Notes: generated by a model not told the origin, from the letters alone. Positions 22,791-35,606 are shown, counted from the first letter of the stretch. The stretch is 64,000 nucleotides of DNA from Protopterus annectens (GCF_019279795.1 NC_056738.1:399858770-399922769), one strand, 5' to 3'. Numbers and translations: made by a program.

Positions 22791-25277
22791 TGCTTGTCAA
22801 ATATGTTGAAAATCCTTGGTTCCAATTTCCACCGTGTGGGTCCATGGTACTTGTTAACCTATCACAGTGGCTTATTTTCCAGAATTTGTTTTAGATTTAC
22901 TTTGGTGAGTTTGGGTTGTATTCCACAATGCTGGCTAGCCCGTGAGGAGTGCAGAAAATGTGCAACCTTCGCTTGTTTATAAACAGCCAGCAGTGTCCGT
23001 CTCACTGCTGTCCTGAAGATCAGGGTCTGAAGGAGCATTCTGCAGCTACACTTTTGATTGCGTGCAGGTGCATTTGATCATTCCATTTGCCTGGAATGCA
23101 CTTCCTGCCAGGTGAGCCCCATGGTGAAATGCTGACGTATCCATAAGGTTTACGGCAGGAGGTAGTGTGAATGAACTTGCTTTTGTGGCAGGCCCTGCCC
23201 ACCAAAGGAACTCTAGCGAGGCAAGGTATGCTAGGAATCATTGCCTAAGATCCTGTGAATGTTGACACCATATAGGCTTTTGAGATACCATTGTAGTTTT
23301 CTCATATGCAGTCTTGGAAGTGAACATACGCAGGAGGCTATGAATCCCAAGGCTTGTGTATTTGCCTTATGATAACTGGGTTTTTGTGGCCACTTGTTTC
23401 AGCGTAGGTTGTCAAATGAACTGTTTCTCTGGCATGGAGGAAAACCATCTTGGAAGTTATTGTATTCAACTTTCTCCCAAATATAATGTGTTGACGGGCA
23501 CCAGGTGTGATTTTTTAGTTTGTGTATCCCAGACAAGTCATACCCTTTGAACAAGGGCCAGATGATTCAAAAGTATGCCTATTTCTACTCGGAATTAGAC
23601 AATCATCCAGGTATGGGTATATTGGACATTTTGCCTGCAAATGTTATAACTGGAGCTATTCACTTTGTGAATTCTGGCAAAGTAGAGAGGCCAAAGGCAG
23701 TGCAAAGAACTGATAGTGCATGTAGCCTGCTTTGCTGAGGTATTCTTTCAAAAGACTCCCTGATAGGGATGTGCAGGTATGCCTTTAAGTCTAGTGCAAC
23801 TATGCATCTTTGCCTAGTATAGGAAGCAGTTGATGAAGACATTAGAATTTTGGAATCACTCAGGTGTTTTTAGAGTAGAAAGGTCCAGATAGGACGCCAT
23901 GTATTGTTTTTCTGGGTACCACGAAAGTCTGGAAAACCTGTCCTTTTCTCTTCTGGTACTAACTGAATATCCCCATGGTTAAGAGAGAGAGAGAGAGAGT
24001 ACTTGATTTTGGGCCCCTGCCCACCGACTGGGGTTGATCTGGCCACCTGCTTGGTGTTGGCAATATGGAAGGAATTTGTATCCTACTATATTTAAACCCA
24101 TTTGTCCTGTAATGAGTGTTCCCAGTTTTGTCCAGACCACCCTCCACCTAAAGGACATTCACAGTGCTTGGAAGTTTTAAAAGTAAGTCATTGAGACAGT
24201 TTCAGTGGGGGGAGTCTTTTCACTCCCAGCTTTGGTGCAGAACCCCCCCCCACTCATTTAGTCTTGTGTGTCCCCTGGGCCTGAAACCTGGGTTTCTGGT
24301 ATAGGTCTGGGTTTGGCCTGAGAATATCTGAAGAGCTGAAAGGACTAATTTTAGAGGGCTAGTGCCTACTAAATCTAGGAGGCTGAATTGTAAGAAATCA
24401 AGTAACAGTTTGTATAGACGGCTTTATCTTCCATCTTTTTTAAGAACTTCTCAGCTTTGTTGCCACAAACAGAGGTCCTGATTTAAGGGAGCATCTAATT
24501 TAGCTTTTTAAAATGATCAAACAAAGATTGATCCTGTCAAGCATGCCTTCTGGAGCACAGACCCAGTAACAGCAGCTCTGGGCAGTGAGGCCCTGGCTGA
24601 ATCAAATCCACATTGCAGTATGTTTTCCAACCTGTTCAGCAGAATGCATTAAACTCTTCTGTAATTATTTCAGCAGCCGAACAGAATCACATCATTTTCT
24701 GTTTAAGCAACTAACATGGTGTTCATACTAACAGGCGAAACTAGCAGCTTAAAAGCCCTAATGGCCAAGGTTGCAGAAGTGTAAATCTTTATTCTACTCC
24801 ATCCAGCACCTGGAGTCTCTATCAGAAGGGGTAGGATTTTTTAGCAGACGCCTTTAATGCCCTTAGGTCCCTGTGAAATAGTCTCTGATCCGCATAGAAT
24901 TTTAAAAGGAACTTGTGAATCAGGAACCCTGTAATATCTGTCAGGTTTTCTGGGAGCAGGAGGCAAAAGAATCAGCTAAACCAGACTCCAAAAAGGCATC
25001 ATCAACAATGTCTAGTACAGGAGGTATACACAGGCCCATGCAGAGGTTGGAAATCCCCAAGTTTCTTTTTTGAATCAGAAAACTTGGCTTCCCAGTGGAA
25101 ATTTCCCTTAGAGTATGTAAGGTTTCACCAAAAGAAAAATAAAAATCCTGGAGGGGAAGTAGAGGAATAGAGTCCCTGCATCAGAACTCTCATAAGTAGA
25201 GGCCAAGGCAAATCCAGATCATCAGAAAAATCAGAATCCTAGTCAGAAGATTCATAAACAACTTCAGTCCTAGGCCT
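22791..25277 (-). pseudogene. DIRS-B copy 1: gag end, RT, RNase H (degraded)
   Basis: Minus-strand counterpart of 39,925-42,585. The readable pieces are the same (LTDASDYAWG-like RNase H text near 23,130, the RT block near 23,720-23,900, the gag C-terminus near 24,400-25,000), but indels every few tens of bases break all frames. It is interrupted at 25,277 by a PLE and resumes at 29,028. The left end is cut by the N gap, so whether a recombinase followed is unknown. Confidence 0.75.
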
Positions 25278-26759
25278 GAGCACAAAATCCCACGGAGACC
25301 TTGCCAAGAGCCAACAAACCACACCAGGCTAATCTTAACGCACTATTGGGTTACGCCACGACAATGCTGTTGTGGCTTCCTCTAGGACACATTAAAACAA
25401 AAGGACTGTAAATAGTCAAATACAGGAAATGACATAATATGTTAAGATTCACTAAAGCAGATATTACAAAACGAAGCATGTCATATAAATTAAACCAACT
25501 TGAATTATAATAAAAAGTTTTTTAAAAACAAACTGTCTAATCACATATATTCCAAAAAAAAAAAAAGAATTTAAATAAGTTGTGTATACACCACAACTAC
25601 ATTTGGAATAATTTACAATGAGTTTACATTATATAATTAAAAATGCAGTATAAAATATATGGGAACATTAATACATTTATAAGTAATACAGTCACAGGAG
25701 TATACCTATCTTAAATAACTCCTTAGTTTCAAACGGGGAAATGTTGCACTGACATTAATCCAGGATGGAAGGCATCTAGTCTCAATTGCCATTCCAATTT
25801 TGCAGCCTCAAGTATCAACCAAATGGCCCCGGATTTTTTAATGGAATCTGTCTATGGCTATGAAGTGAAAGCTATGACCTGGATTAAGGCCACATGCTTA
25901 GCCAGCATCACCTTTTCTATTTTAATAGCATACATGTACTAGAACCGGTCGTCGACCCCACGTCCGCTTTTACCGGCGTAAAGGCGACAACAATCACACA
26001 ATGCAAATTATTGACCTTACTACAATTAAAGGGAAACAGATAGTATATTTCTTTTCCCTTAATAGTAAAAGTTTCATTGTTTTTACCCTATTGCAATTAA
26101 TTACAAAAACCGCTATGTACATACCTTTCTGTTTATTGAAACTATATTGGGACATATCCCTTTGCAGCAATTCCTAAGACATTACTTGTTCTTTTGAAAA
26201 ACAAACACAGGGGAACTTACCCAACTTTTTCCGCTAAAGTGTTGTATTGGCAAATAAAATGTCCAGTTTTTCCGTCCGTATAATAGAGGAAAATAATTTT
26301 GGGAATTTTACTGAAAGTTGTGACGAAGCTCCAAAGCGGTTAGTCAATGCTCTTTCACCTGGCAGTGTAGGTGGGGACTTTACTATTATGTCAATGTTCG
26401 TGATTCATAATGGGGAGTACACCCAGGATCAGTAAAGATACTGGGAGGTGGGGTATGGTTGAGCCAAAGTAAAGGCTTTATAAATCTATTAACCCTTTGG
26501 GAAATTAACCTCTGGATCAAGTCATCTCAGTAGTGAAGCAGGATAACATTAATGACGAACATTTCTCTCCAAAAGTTCACACTTCTTTCCCCAATCTCCA
26601 ATTTTCCACCCACTGGCATATTCCTCCCTGCCCTTACCAATCCTTCCGTCCTTTTACTATAGAACGCTTTTGTTGGGCAATGGATGAAAACTGGAAAGGC
26701 GGTGAAAGTGAATTGCAGTAATGCTGGTTTCCTATATTACAGCTATGTCTGAAAACTTT

Positions 26760-27725
26760 ATTTTTCACATCCTTCACTAACTCTGACATCAAAAGATATT
26801 AGTCTACTCTCAAATGGAGAAGGGTTAAAATGTGAATTTTTTAAGAATTCCTGTTGTTGAATTCAATGAATTCTACAAAAACTTCAGCCTCTAATTTACA
26901 ACTCTTGAACATGATGAAGATGTCATCATGGAATCTGGTATAATATTTCACAAAGCTCATCAATTCAGGTGGCCTTGCATAAGAAGTTAATTTCCAGAAA
27001 CCCATAAAGTAAGTTATAACACTACATTTTAAGCAGGGCTTAAGCCTCCATAGCTGGTACCTTCCTTGTTTTTGAAGAAAGTAGTCACCATTAAAGATGA
27101 AGTAATTGGAAGCAGAAAGGACTATATCCAGTAGTTCTGCTACCAGATCCTACTCAACTTAGAGGCTCTGATATCTCTTAACACAGAGGGGCCTCATCCA
27201 CTGAGTATAGCCTCCTGATGATCGATGTGTATAGATTCACCACGCCGATGGTTGTAAGAAATTGCATTCATCATCAAAGGGTGCTTGTATTAATGTTGTC
27301 TAAAAAAAGACCAAGAGTGCTAACAAATACTAGAAATGATTTCTAATGTATTTGGACAGTCAATGTTGCTCAATAAGTTTAGAACACGGATACGTGATAG
27401 ATGACCTCCCATCAATCAGAGCTCTCATAGGTGGATTGTTGATATCCTTGTGGATCTTGGGGATACCGAACATGACTGGAATTTTCGGTAAAGTGATATC
27501 AATATAATTAAATGTATCAATATCAATTTTCCTTTCAAGAAGTAAATCACGAAAGTAACCCCTAATCCTGTGATATGCTCCGTTAACCTCGCTCATGGAA
27601 GACCTAATGTAAGCTGGAGAACTGAGAACATTTAACATTTTTTCATTATAAGTAGGGTCATCAAATAGTACGAGACCACCTCCTTTATCCGGTTTAATCA
27701 GCCTTACCGTAAACGTAAAGGTCAT
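26760..27725 (-). pseudogene. PLE reverse transcriptase, partial
   Basis: The N-terminal part is open from 27,725 to 27,360: RLIKPDKGGGLVLFDDPTY, then IPVMFGIPKIHKDINNPPMR and ALIDGRSS, the PLE-specific PKIHK...PPxRPI block. Further on the minus strand the QGxxMG region is readable near 27,050-27,090 (YFLQKQG), and FIMFKSCKLEAEVFVEF near 26,870-26,930 follows the DDI catalytic box. Stops and frameshifts interrupt the region after 27,360. PLE RTs are telomerase-related and prime on nicked DNA. Confidence 0.8.
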
Positions 27726-28210
27726 CTAGGAGAGAAAGTTGTTCCTTAGTGATGTTAGTAGTCCCTCCGTCAACTAGTCAACAAGTATCTTACTGATCCT
27801 GGGTGTACTCCCATTATGAATACGAACATTGACATAATAGTAAAGTCACCTACACCAGGTGAAGAACGGACCGCTTTTGAGCTTCGGCCACAAATCTTCA
27901 GTAAAAATTCTTAAAGGTATTTTATCATCTATTATACGGAAAAATTGGCATTTTATTGCCAATAATACTCTTTTAGCTGAAAAATTGGTAGTTCCCTGTG
28001 GCTTGTTTTCTCAAAAGGGCTAGTAATCTTAAGGACTGCTGCAAAGGGATATGTCCCAAATATAGTTTCAATAAAACAGAAAGGTATGTAAATTTCTGCG
28101 TGATTTTGTAATTGCGCAATAGGGTAAAAACAGGCAAACTTCCGTACTATTAGGAAAAAGAAATATACTATCTGTTTCCCCTTTTAAAATTGTGAGAGTA
28201 GGTCAATAAT

Positions 28211-28465
28211 TTACATAGCATTGTGTGATTGTTGTCCCGCCTCTTTACATCGTTGATTAAAACGGACTGTGAGGGTCCATGTACCGGATATAATGAACAC
28301 ATGTATGCTATTAAAAATAGAAAAGGTGATAACGCACTGGCTAAGCATATTGACCTTAATCCAGGTCATAGCTTTCACTTCATGGCCATAGACCAAGTTC
28401 CATTAAAAATCCAGGGGGGCCCATTTTCGTTGATACTTGAGAACTGCGAAATTGAATGGCATTGA
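28211..28465 (+). pseudogene. PLE GIY-YIG endonuclease C-terminus (right inverted arm)
   Basis: On the plus strand the right arm reads YNEHMYAIKNRKGDNALAKH followed by HIDLNPGHSFHFMAID, which matches the RxxEHxxxI...NxxAxH end of PLE GIY-YIG domains. The complementary left arm carries a more damaged version (about 25,740-25,960, minus strand). The catalytic N-terminal half is not readable without frameshifts. Confidence 0.65.
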
Positions 28466-29027
28466 GACTAGATGCCTTTCGCATCCCCTGGACTTAATGT
28501 CAATTACGGCATTTCCGCTTTGAAACTAAGGAGTTATTTAAGATAGGTATACTCCTGCTTATTTCATGTTACTTATAAATACTTGTTAATATTCCCATAT
28601 ATTTTTATGCTGCATTTTTTAATTATATAATGTAAACTCATGTAAATTATTCCAAATGTAGTTGTGGTGTATACCGCAACTTATTTAAAATTCTTTTTTT
28701 TGGAATATATATGATTAGACAGTTTTGTTTTTTAAAAAAAACTTTTTTTATTATGAATTTAAGTTGGTTTAATTTATGTGACATGCTTGCGTTTTGTAAT
28801 ATCCTGCTTTAGTGAATCTTAACATATGTCATTTCCTGTATTTGACTATTTACGGAGTCCTTTTTACTTGTTTTAATGTCTCTGAGAAGTTTGGCCACAT
28901 GCCAGCTAGGAAGGCTTAAACGCTTGACTTAATAAATTGCATTAAGATTAGCCTGGTGTGGTTTGTTGGCTCTTGGCAAGGTCTCCGTGGGATTTCGTGC
29001 TCAGTGGTTTCTTTTTGTCTGTTTTCC

Positions 29028-30084
29028 TCAGTCCTAGGTCTCTTAGAAGGGGGGGGGGTGGCTTCCCCTGATTAGAGTTATAAGATCTTCAGCCATTCTT
29101 ATCATTTGTTTTTTAGGCATAGAGGCCTGAGCATGCGGCCTGGGCATTAGTTTCTTAGGCATGGTTTGAGACGCAGCCCTTAAAATTAAAGAAGTTGAGA
29201 CATTGGTTTAATATGCAAGTCCATAGGCCTGAATACACCCTCAGAAGCCGGTGCATGCACAGTGGCTCTGGACCCATCCAAGGTAGAGACATCTGCAGGT
29301 TCTACAGTTGAAGCATCTCGCGCGGCATACCCCAGGACTCCGATTAGGGTCTCAGTAGATGCCTGTGAATCAGAAGCGCAGCGGTATCAGGGGCCGCGTA
29401 AAGCCGCTCACTGAGTACCAGCGTAATCTGCCGACTCACGCTTAGGAGAAGCATCGCTGGCAGCTTTGGTTACCCAGCGCCTCGTCTCTGTCTTTATCAT
29501 TGCGTTTTGGAATCCTGTGAATGTGGTGGCTAACCCGATGGCATTTCTGGATAATTGGAAACTGAGAACCGAAATATTTAGAGGCGAAAATACACCCGAC
29601 TACAGGATAGTGAGCTGATTAAATAAAGCACAAACCGACGGCAAGGCACGCGTCGTGGTCAGAAGGGCCTAGGACAAGGAATACAGTACCTAATGAAAAT
29701 CTTTGTAGAGGTATTTGCTTTCCACAAGTAATGCAATTATTAACTTTTACTGACGAAAATCAGTAAGGAGCTAGAAAAAGTTTCCCAACAGAGTATTTAG
29801 CTGACTTCCGGTTCTGAAAACTCAAAATGAAAAATTTCAAGAGTTTCCGGACGACCAGCACTTGCAAACTACGCCTGCTTCGGGCACCGCGATTTACGGC
29901 AAGAAAGACTGTAAGTAATGGCATCGGCTGCAGCTGTTTTATACCCTGATTACTATACCCGTCATGGAAGAAGGGACAGCAACCTAATGCAGGACCCAAG
30001 ACTTTGTTAATCAGACTGACTGAGGGCTACTGCAAACAGATAACCCAAATGTAATGACTGCAACAGTGAAACACGAAAAACATC
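29028..30084 (-). pseudogene. DIRS-B copy 1: gag start and 5' terminus
   Basis: Continuation of the interrupted DIRS-B. It matches 42,586-43,581 and 4,020-5,024, with the element end at gaacatc-like aacatc (30,084). The gag frame that is 228 codons in copy 2 is destroyed here by many one- or two-base insertions (for example between 29,338 and 29,470), a pattern more like unpolished long-read sequence than evolutionary decay. Confidence 0.75.
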
Positions 30085-30330
30085 TATGTGTTTACAATAT
30101 ATTTAAAAGTAAAATGACACTGTGGGTGGGAATGAAAGTGACGTGGTGAAGTGGGCATGACTTCTGTCAGCTTAACTTGGACCTGAATTTTAAGATCGGG
30201 ATTGTCCTTTTAAGGCGACCTTGAATTTTGTAAAGATCACTGTGATTTACACAGCCTGTTAGTGTTCCACCGTTAGGAAATAGGGTTGTCACCTTTTCAA
30301 ATGCCAAATGTGGGACTGTAAAAAATGAAT
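30085..30330 (+). repeat. Short repeat ending in gggattgtcctttt(aagg)
   Basis: The region after the DIRS 5' end matches 43,582-43,800, and partly 62,200-62,290, through gtgggtgggaatg.aagtgacgtgg and gggattgtccctttaagg. It looks like one end of a small TTAA-flanked element, but the opposite end is not identified. Confidence 0.4.
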
Positions 30331-31379
30331 AAATAAACTTTATTGAATTATCACTTGTGACATAGGCAAACTTACATGCATTTAAAAGTCATCAAAACAT
30401 ATTAAGTTCACATTTACAAACATTATGCAGCACATGTATTGTTCTATAAAATATAATCAAATCATTACACAAGTTGTGCAATTCTTCCTTGTCTTAAACC
30501 TCATTCCTCCTCCAATGCATTTATCTGCATGTATAATTCTAACAATTCCAATTTTTTCTATGTTATTTATTATTACCCTTTTTTAAAGACCACACTTCCT
30601 GTTCTTTCAAGTATGGTTGCTTTAGACTTTGATTTCCATTTTCTAGTAATTGTTTTTTTGGCAACCACCAGAATTAAACTTAACAAGGCCTTACTATGTC
30701 TAGGCAATTCAGATACTATATCCCAATTTGAAAGAAATCATTTCCTTACACTCATTTGCTCGCCCAGTATTCCTGACAAGAGTACTCTGTAGGGAATTTT
30801 TTAAAGTCTGCCAACTCATTACACTTAAAGCACATTTCCAGATACCCGTTTCTTCCCCATTACACTGCCAAAAATTTACATCTACCTGAGGAAAATGCTT
30901 CGGAGTCTGCTCAGGGTATAAAAGGATCTATGTAAACACTTCCAGGCAAAAAAATCTAAATCACCTAGTCTTTGCTACATATTTGGGAGCCATACATATG
31001 TCCTCCAATTGCACATTTTGTAATGAAATGTGAAATTTGCAGGATAAACTACACCCTTGATGCTTTGCTAACTCTGTAATGAGGATAATTGAAAATTATA
31101 CCCAGCTCACAGTCACCAGCAAATTTAGTTAGCCATAAATCTATATTTATGGTTTTGATGTCAGAAAATTATTTTCCAAAAATGATGTCCCCAGTACCAA
31201 ACATGAAAGTATAAAGTAAAGTCACCTTCTTGCTACGTGAGGTGGCAATTCCAGTCTTAACTATGTAGGATTTATTCCTTCATTAGTTTGCTATCCACCT
31301 TTCCACGTAAAAGCCTATATTTAGGCCTTTTTGCTGTTTATAATACTGGTATAAGAAAATGGTGTGAAATACTTGGCCA

Positions 31380-31850
31380 GATCCGGATATGCTACATAAA
31401 CTGAATGACCACTATCATCAATCTCTGTCTACTACCTCCATGATCTTTGAGAGGACATTTACTAAATTAAGTAGACATGACCTACGCTTGTCATAACGAA
31501 ACTGTTAAGGGTCTGGTAGTAGGAGTTTTTTGATACCATTCCTTGCGAAGTCACATATGCATTTCATGGCTTTGCAAACTACTCTAGTAAGGCTGAAAGG
31601 GTGTGTAGTTTCCTGGGTCTGGGGTAGGGCCAATCCCACTTTGTGAAGGGGCATCACAACAGCTATTCTCAGTCATTCATAGGCATACCTTGTGACTAAG
31701 CTGACAAATTCAGGATAGGCTCCACATGGTATGTTTAGCTCTGGGTATTCAGACAATTTCCTGCCATGAAGAAGTGGTATTTTAGCTTTTGAGAGTACAT
31801 TTAGGAATTGTCCCTTGAAAATGTAAGGGAGTCAGGAATGTATGTAATTC
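31380..31850 (-). pseudogene. Old LINE reverse transcriptase remnant
   Basis: The minus strand gives RIAVVMPLHKVG, then SLTRVVCKAMKCICDF, QFRYDKRRSCLLNLVNVLSK and VYVAYPDLAKYF across short frameshifts. These match the PLHKGG, SLTSxxCKxMExI, QxGFRxxRSCLTNLL and DFAKAF blocks of CR1-clade RTs. The catalytic FADD region further on is not recognisable. Confidence 0.6.
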
Positions 31851-32029
31851 TAATAACTATTTCTGGGGTTAAATTAGCATTGAATTTGTCTGCAGGTATA
31901 TCTTTACGGTCCAAATGGGGAGATGATAAATCACCAAGCAAAGGAGAGTAGTATTGCTGGAACAGAATTCGTTCTCCAGTCTTGGTGAGTACCTTCATGA
32001 ACTGGATCCTGTTTTTTACAAAATCTCAC

Positions 32030-34500
32030 CAAGACAACACTGATATATAGACTATTTTATATAGCATACATCATGGATAGAGGTAGGTTAAAAAAATAAA
32101 AAAAGATAGCTAGATGCACAAGACTCTGGATAAAATAGTGCCCAATCCTGGTAGGTGCACTGGTGCAGGGACTGGAAAAAATGACGCCAGAATCTTCAAG
32201 ACACAAAAACAGTCCTATGATGGGGCTTGGCCACACTCAGGGGGAGGATGGCCCCCCCTTTTGTAGAAGGCCACACTCAGGGGGAGGATGGCCCCCCCTT
32301 TTGTAGAAGGAAGAAGTAAGCCACAAAAGTCACAAAAGCTGATAGGCCAAAAAAGAGCATAAAGATGATAGAGTGGACTACTGAGGATAAGAAAGAGATT
32401 ATGTATTGTTAATATTATGCAAGTAGCCCAGAATTTCCAAACAGAAGATATGCAAAAAGATTAATATAGGAATTAGAGGAAAGAAAAATCCTTGCCCAAG
32501 AAAAACTGTTAGAAGCTTCAAATAAAAATGTATGTTGATAAATAATACAGTTTTATGAAAACATTATATAGACCGAGCAACAATGAGCTGTTTGGAAAAA
32601 GAAGTGACTGAGGAAGTGCAAATTTATAATGAACTAAACCTACAGATTTTTGAAAGGTATAAAAATAAATATAGATATGGGAAAGAAAGAGAGATCTGAT
32701 ATTTTACAATATGTATGCAAAGGAGAAAGCCAAATTAATCAAAATAAAAAAAAAAAACAACCCCAAAGATATTCATAGAGAAATACAGGCCAAGGGATTC
32801 AGATATGGAAAATTTCACAATACAAAAAAATATGATCACAAAGAGGGAACACAGAAGTTTAGGGATGCAGAACTGAAAAATAAAAGTTGAAGTTATGGAA
32901 TACCTGCAAAGTGAAGGATTTAGTGTCAAAAGTCTAACGCAGATTGTACCACAACATGAGGGAAGAACGAGTCCCCCAAGTAAGGAAAAACAGGAGGATC
33001 AGGAGACATCTGAACAAGAAATATGAACATGGGAAATAAAAAGAGATTTAACATGGTGAAATATTTATGCAAACGGGAAAGCAAATCTAACCTTAAATAA
33101 AGATAAAAGTAAGGGTTTGGGAGATGTGGTGAAAATTCGGGGGTTTATAGTTGTCATTAAATGAGGTGCATTTGCTAGGGATAACATTTGGTAAATTGAT
33201 GCAGTGGGAGGGTACAATGCAGGAAATATAGATTAGCATTCAGGAAAAAGGTTTTTCTGATTAATTATGTATTAATGAAAATATTGAATATATATCAAAT
33301 GTTTACATGATCCTGCAAAAATATGAAAAGGAAATTGTGAAGTTGGTGTTTTCTTTCATATGTGATTTTAGATTAAACCAGGTAAAAAGATGTGTGTTCT
33401 ATATGAGTAAAGATGAAATTGGATTGGGGTTACTAAATCCAGTTGTTTATTCTGTTTCTTTAAGCTTGCATAGGCACTTAAAGCGGCTAACAGGAACAAA
33501 ATGAGAAAGTAATAGTGATAATGTGTAAATATACACAAAAGTTTCTTGAGAAGTAATGAGAATAAGAATAAGAGAAAAATATGCAAATGAAAAATTAAAA
33601 TTGTCAAGAAACAATAACATGGAATATAAAAATTGCTGGATATACAGAAAGATACAAGGATGTGGTATAGTAATGTGATAAAACAATATTATTATATAAA
33701 TCCATGGGAACATTTACAATAGAAAGTGATTAAAGCCATTAAAGTCAGGAAAAAGTGGTGTGCCAAGATAACAGTGTCAGGATTCCTGTGCAGATTGGTA
33801 GTAAGTGTTACCAGTAAAGCGCAGAATATGTCATAAAAAGTAGAAGTTGAACGAGTGTGTGTATTTTGGGGGCTGGAAAGCCAAAAGAAAAGTCAGGCTA
33901 TTGATATAAAAATAAAACAGATATGAATCTGATGTATGGATATTAAAGAATATGTGAGAAGAGTAAATAATTTATTTTATGTAATCTGAGTTATTTGTAA
34001 AGAAAGACTGAATGACATTTTGTTTCATGGAAAACAGATTTTAAAAGTTATAGTCAGGAAACATTATTATTATTGTTGTTTATTATGTATTATTATTGTT
34101 TTGATTATTGTTGTGGAAGGAGTGAAGGTCAATTATGGAAGAAGAATACTGAATATGTTATAACAAAACTGATAAATAGTAAAAAACTGAAATGTGTCAT
34201 AAAAGAGCCTGTAAATATGTACATTTTGTGAATGTGTAAACAATGGGTTTTTATGTTGTGCAAAAATAAAGGACTCCCTACTCTTTCAGTAGGTGCCATG
34301 GGTTCTTTACTGCCTCACCTGAGCTACTGCCAACTCATGCAGATGAGACCTCATTTAACATCACATACAAAAGGATGACATGCTCAGGAATGCAGTACCC
34401 CACTTATACTACACCGCAGTGTCTAGAATCCATCTATTTGGTGTGCAAGCATGGAACCTATTACCTTCTACACCAAAAAGGCTGCGCCATCTGCTGTGAC
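32030..34500 (+). repeat. A-rich unassigned interspersed segment (copy 1)
   Basis: Plus strand strongly A-rich, with no frame over 90 codons. Weak internal repetition is visible: 'ggtataaaaataaatatagatatgggaaa' near 32,655 resembles 'aagaaatatgaacatgggaaataaaa' near 33,018, each followed by 'tttacaatat.tatgcaaa'-like text. It ends near 34,260 with an aataaa signal and 'ggactccctactctttcagtagg'. The same segment is at 45,560-47,990. I cannot name the family. Confidence 0.35.
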
Positions 34501-35089
34501 CCTGACATATTAGTTAAATTAAAGAACAAATTGCATATAAAGAGCATTTAGCAGGAATTTCACAGATTGTCATTTTAATAGTTATTTTGAGAAACCAACA
34601 CATTAAATAACAAAACAGATGAGACTAATAGGTATCATTCAGAAAATCTGAATTGAAAAGCTGAAGAGCTCTGTTACATAGAAGATATGGAGTAGAAATA
34701 AATAATGAGAAAGATCCATGAAAGTGAAATAAAAGCATTTACAAATAAATATGGCTTAAACAGATTTATTAAAAGAAGAAAAAAATGTGGCATCCAAAGC
34801 TTTAGTATGCTATGGAGTTATCAAATATAATGGAAGATGATGACATTGTATTACATTGTTATGTTATCAAGGCATTATTGTATTATGATAGCAAAGTGGT
34901 GTTAGGCCCTAAAATGAGTTACTAAAGTAATGCACCTGATGTTATTTATAACTCATCCCTATCTTTGTTGGTGAGTTAGTAAGGAACTGGTGCAGAGACA
35001 GAGGCCACAGATGAATATTTATTTCCTAAATGTTATGAGGTTAGCTGGGGTCATGAGTTTTATTTTTATTTGAAATTGAGATAGCTTTA

Positions 35090-35606
35090 TAGTGCAACAT
35101 TACTAACAAGGGCATTACAAAGGGGGCGAGATGCAGACGATTTTCATGTCAATGAGAACCAGGTCCAGTATGTTTGCTCCACTAGTGGGCATGTGGACTA
35201 TCTGGTCCAGGGTATTAGTGTTTACAGAGTCCAGAAACCTCTGGGCCTGCAAGTTTGGGGTCATATATGATTCTCATTTTATAATGATGTAGTTGAAGTA
35301 ACCAGGAACATGGTATTAGATTGCATGCTGAGTGTCTCCAGTAAGTTTAAATATGAGTCATGGATTTCCAGGGTCTTAGAAGGGGTACGCATAGCTAGCA
35401 AGAGCATGGTATGGGACTTTGTCTATGGTAATTTGGACATGGAGAAGCTCAAGTTCATCATCCTGTTTGACCAACCTTGCGGTGACCTTGTTATTGGTGT
35501 AGACTGAGACACTGTGCAATAGCTGGCCTAAATGTTTGGGAGGCGTTGTAGCCTTACACAGCTGGGGTGCTCTTCTTGCCTTTAAATCATATCTCAGTAA
35601 ATACAC
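35090..35606 (-). pseudogene. Old LINE endonuclease remnant
   Basis: The minus strand reads SVSVYTNNKVTARLV, then KQDDELELLHVQITI and KVPYHALASY. In LINE endonucleases the GGGVxIYxx and ELExLxVxI strands occur in this order. The sister copy at about 49,000 keeps more of the glycine stretch before SVYTN. No catalytic GDFN or SDH block could be read. Confidence 0.55.

Larger units (their letters stand above)
25278..29027 (-). mobile_element. Penelope-like element nested in DIRS-B, with inverted arms
   Basis: The insertion is exact: the target block tcagtcctaggcct (25,264-25,277) recurs as tcagtcctaggtct (29,028-29,041), and the sister copy at 42,570 has it once. Inside, 25,278-26,442 and 27,782-29,002 are inverted copies of each other (gagcacaaaatcccacgg at the left, its complement at the right). 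A 25-bp unpaired tail (29,003-29,027) follows the right arm. Between them lies a minus-strand PLE RT (26,760-27,725). Inverted partial copies and a one-sided tail are known for Penelope-like insertions. Confidence 0.88.

Noticed and set aside
22228-22845. Open frames of about 200 codons across the N gap
   Set aside because: They consist of N translated as X; the same holds at 38,148-38,774.
30529-30792. 87-codon plus-strand frame, conserved at 44,021
   Set aside because: It is antisense to the 3' region of the old LINE, and conserved only because the segment is duplicated.
33307-33504. 65-codon frame conserved at 46,778
   Set aside because: It lies in the A-rich duplicated segment; conservation between two near-identical copies is no evidence of coding.
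34060-34130. Possible structured or functional tatta-rich element
   Set aside because: It is a simple (att/gtt)n tract, also at 47,545-47,605.
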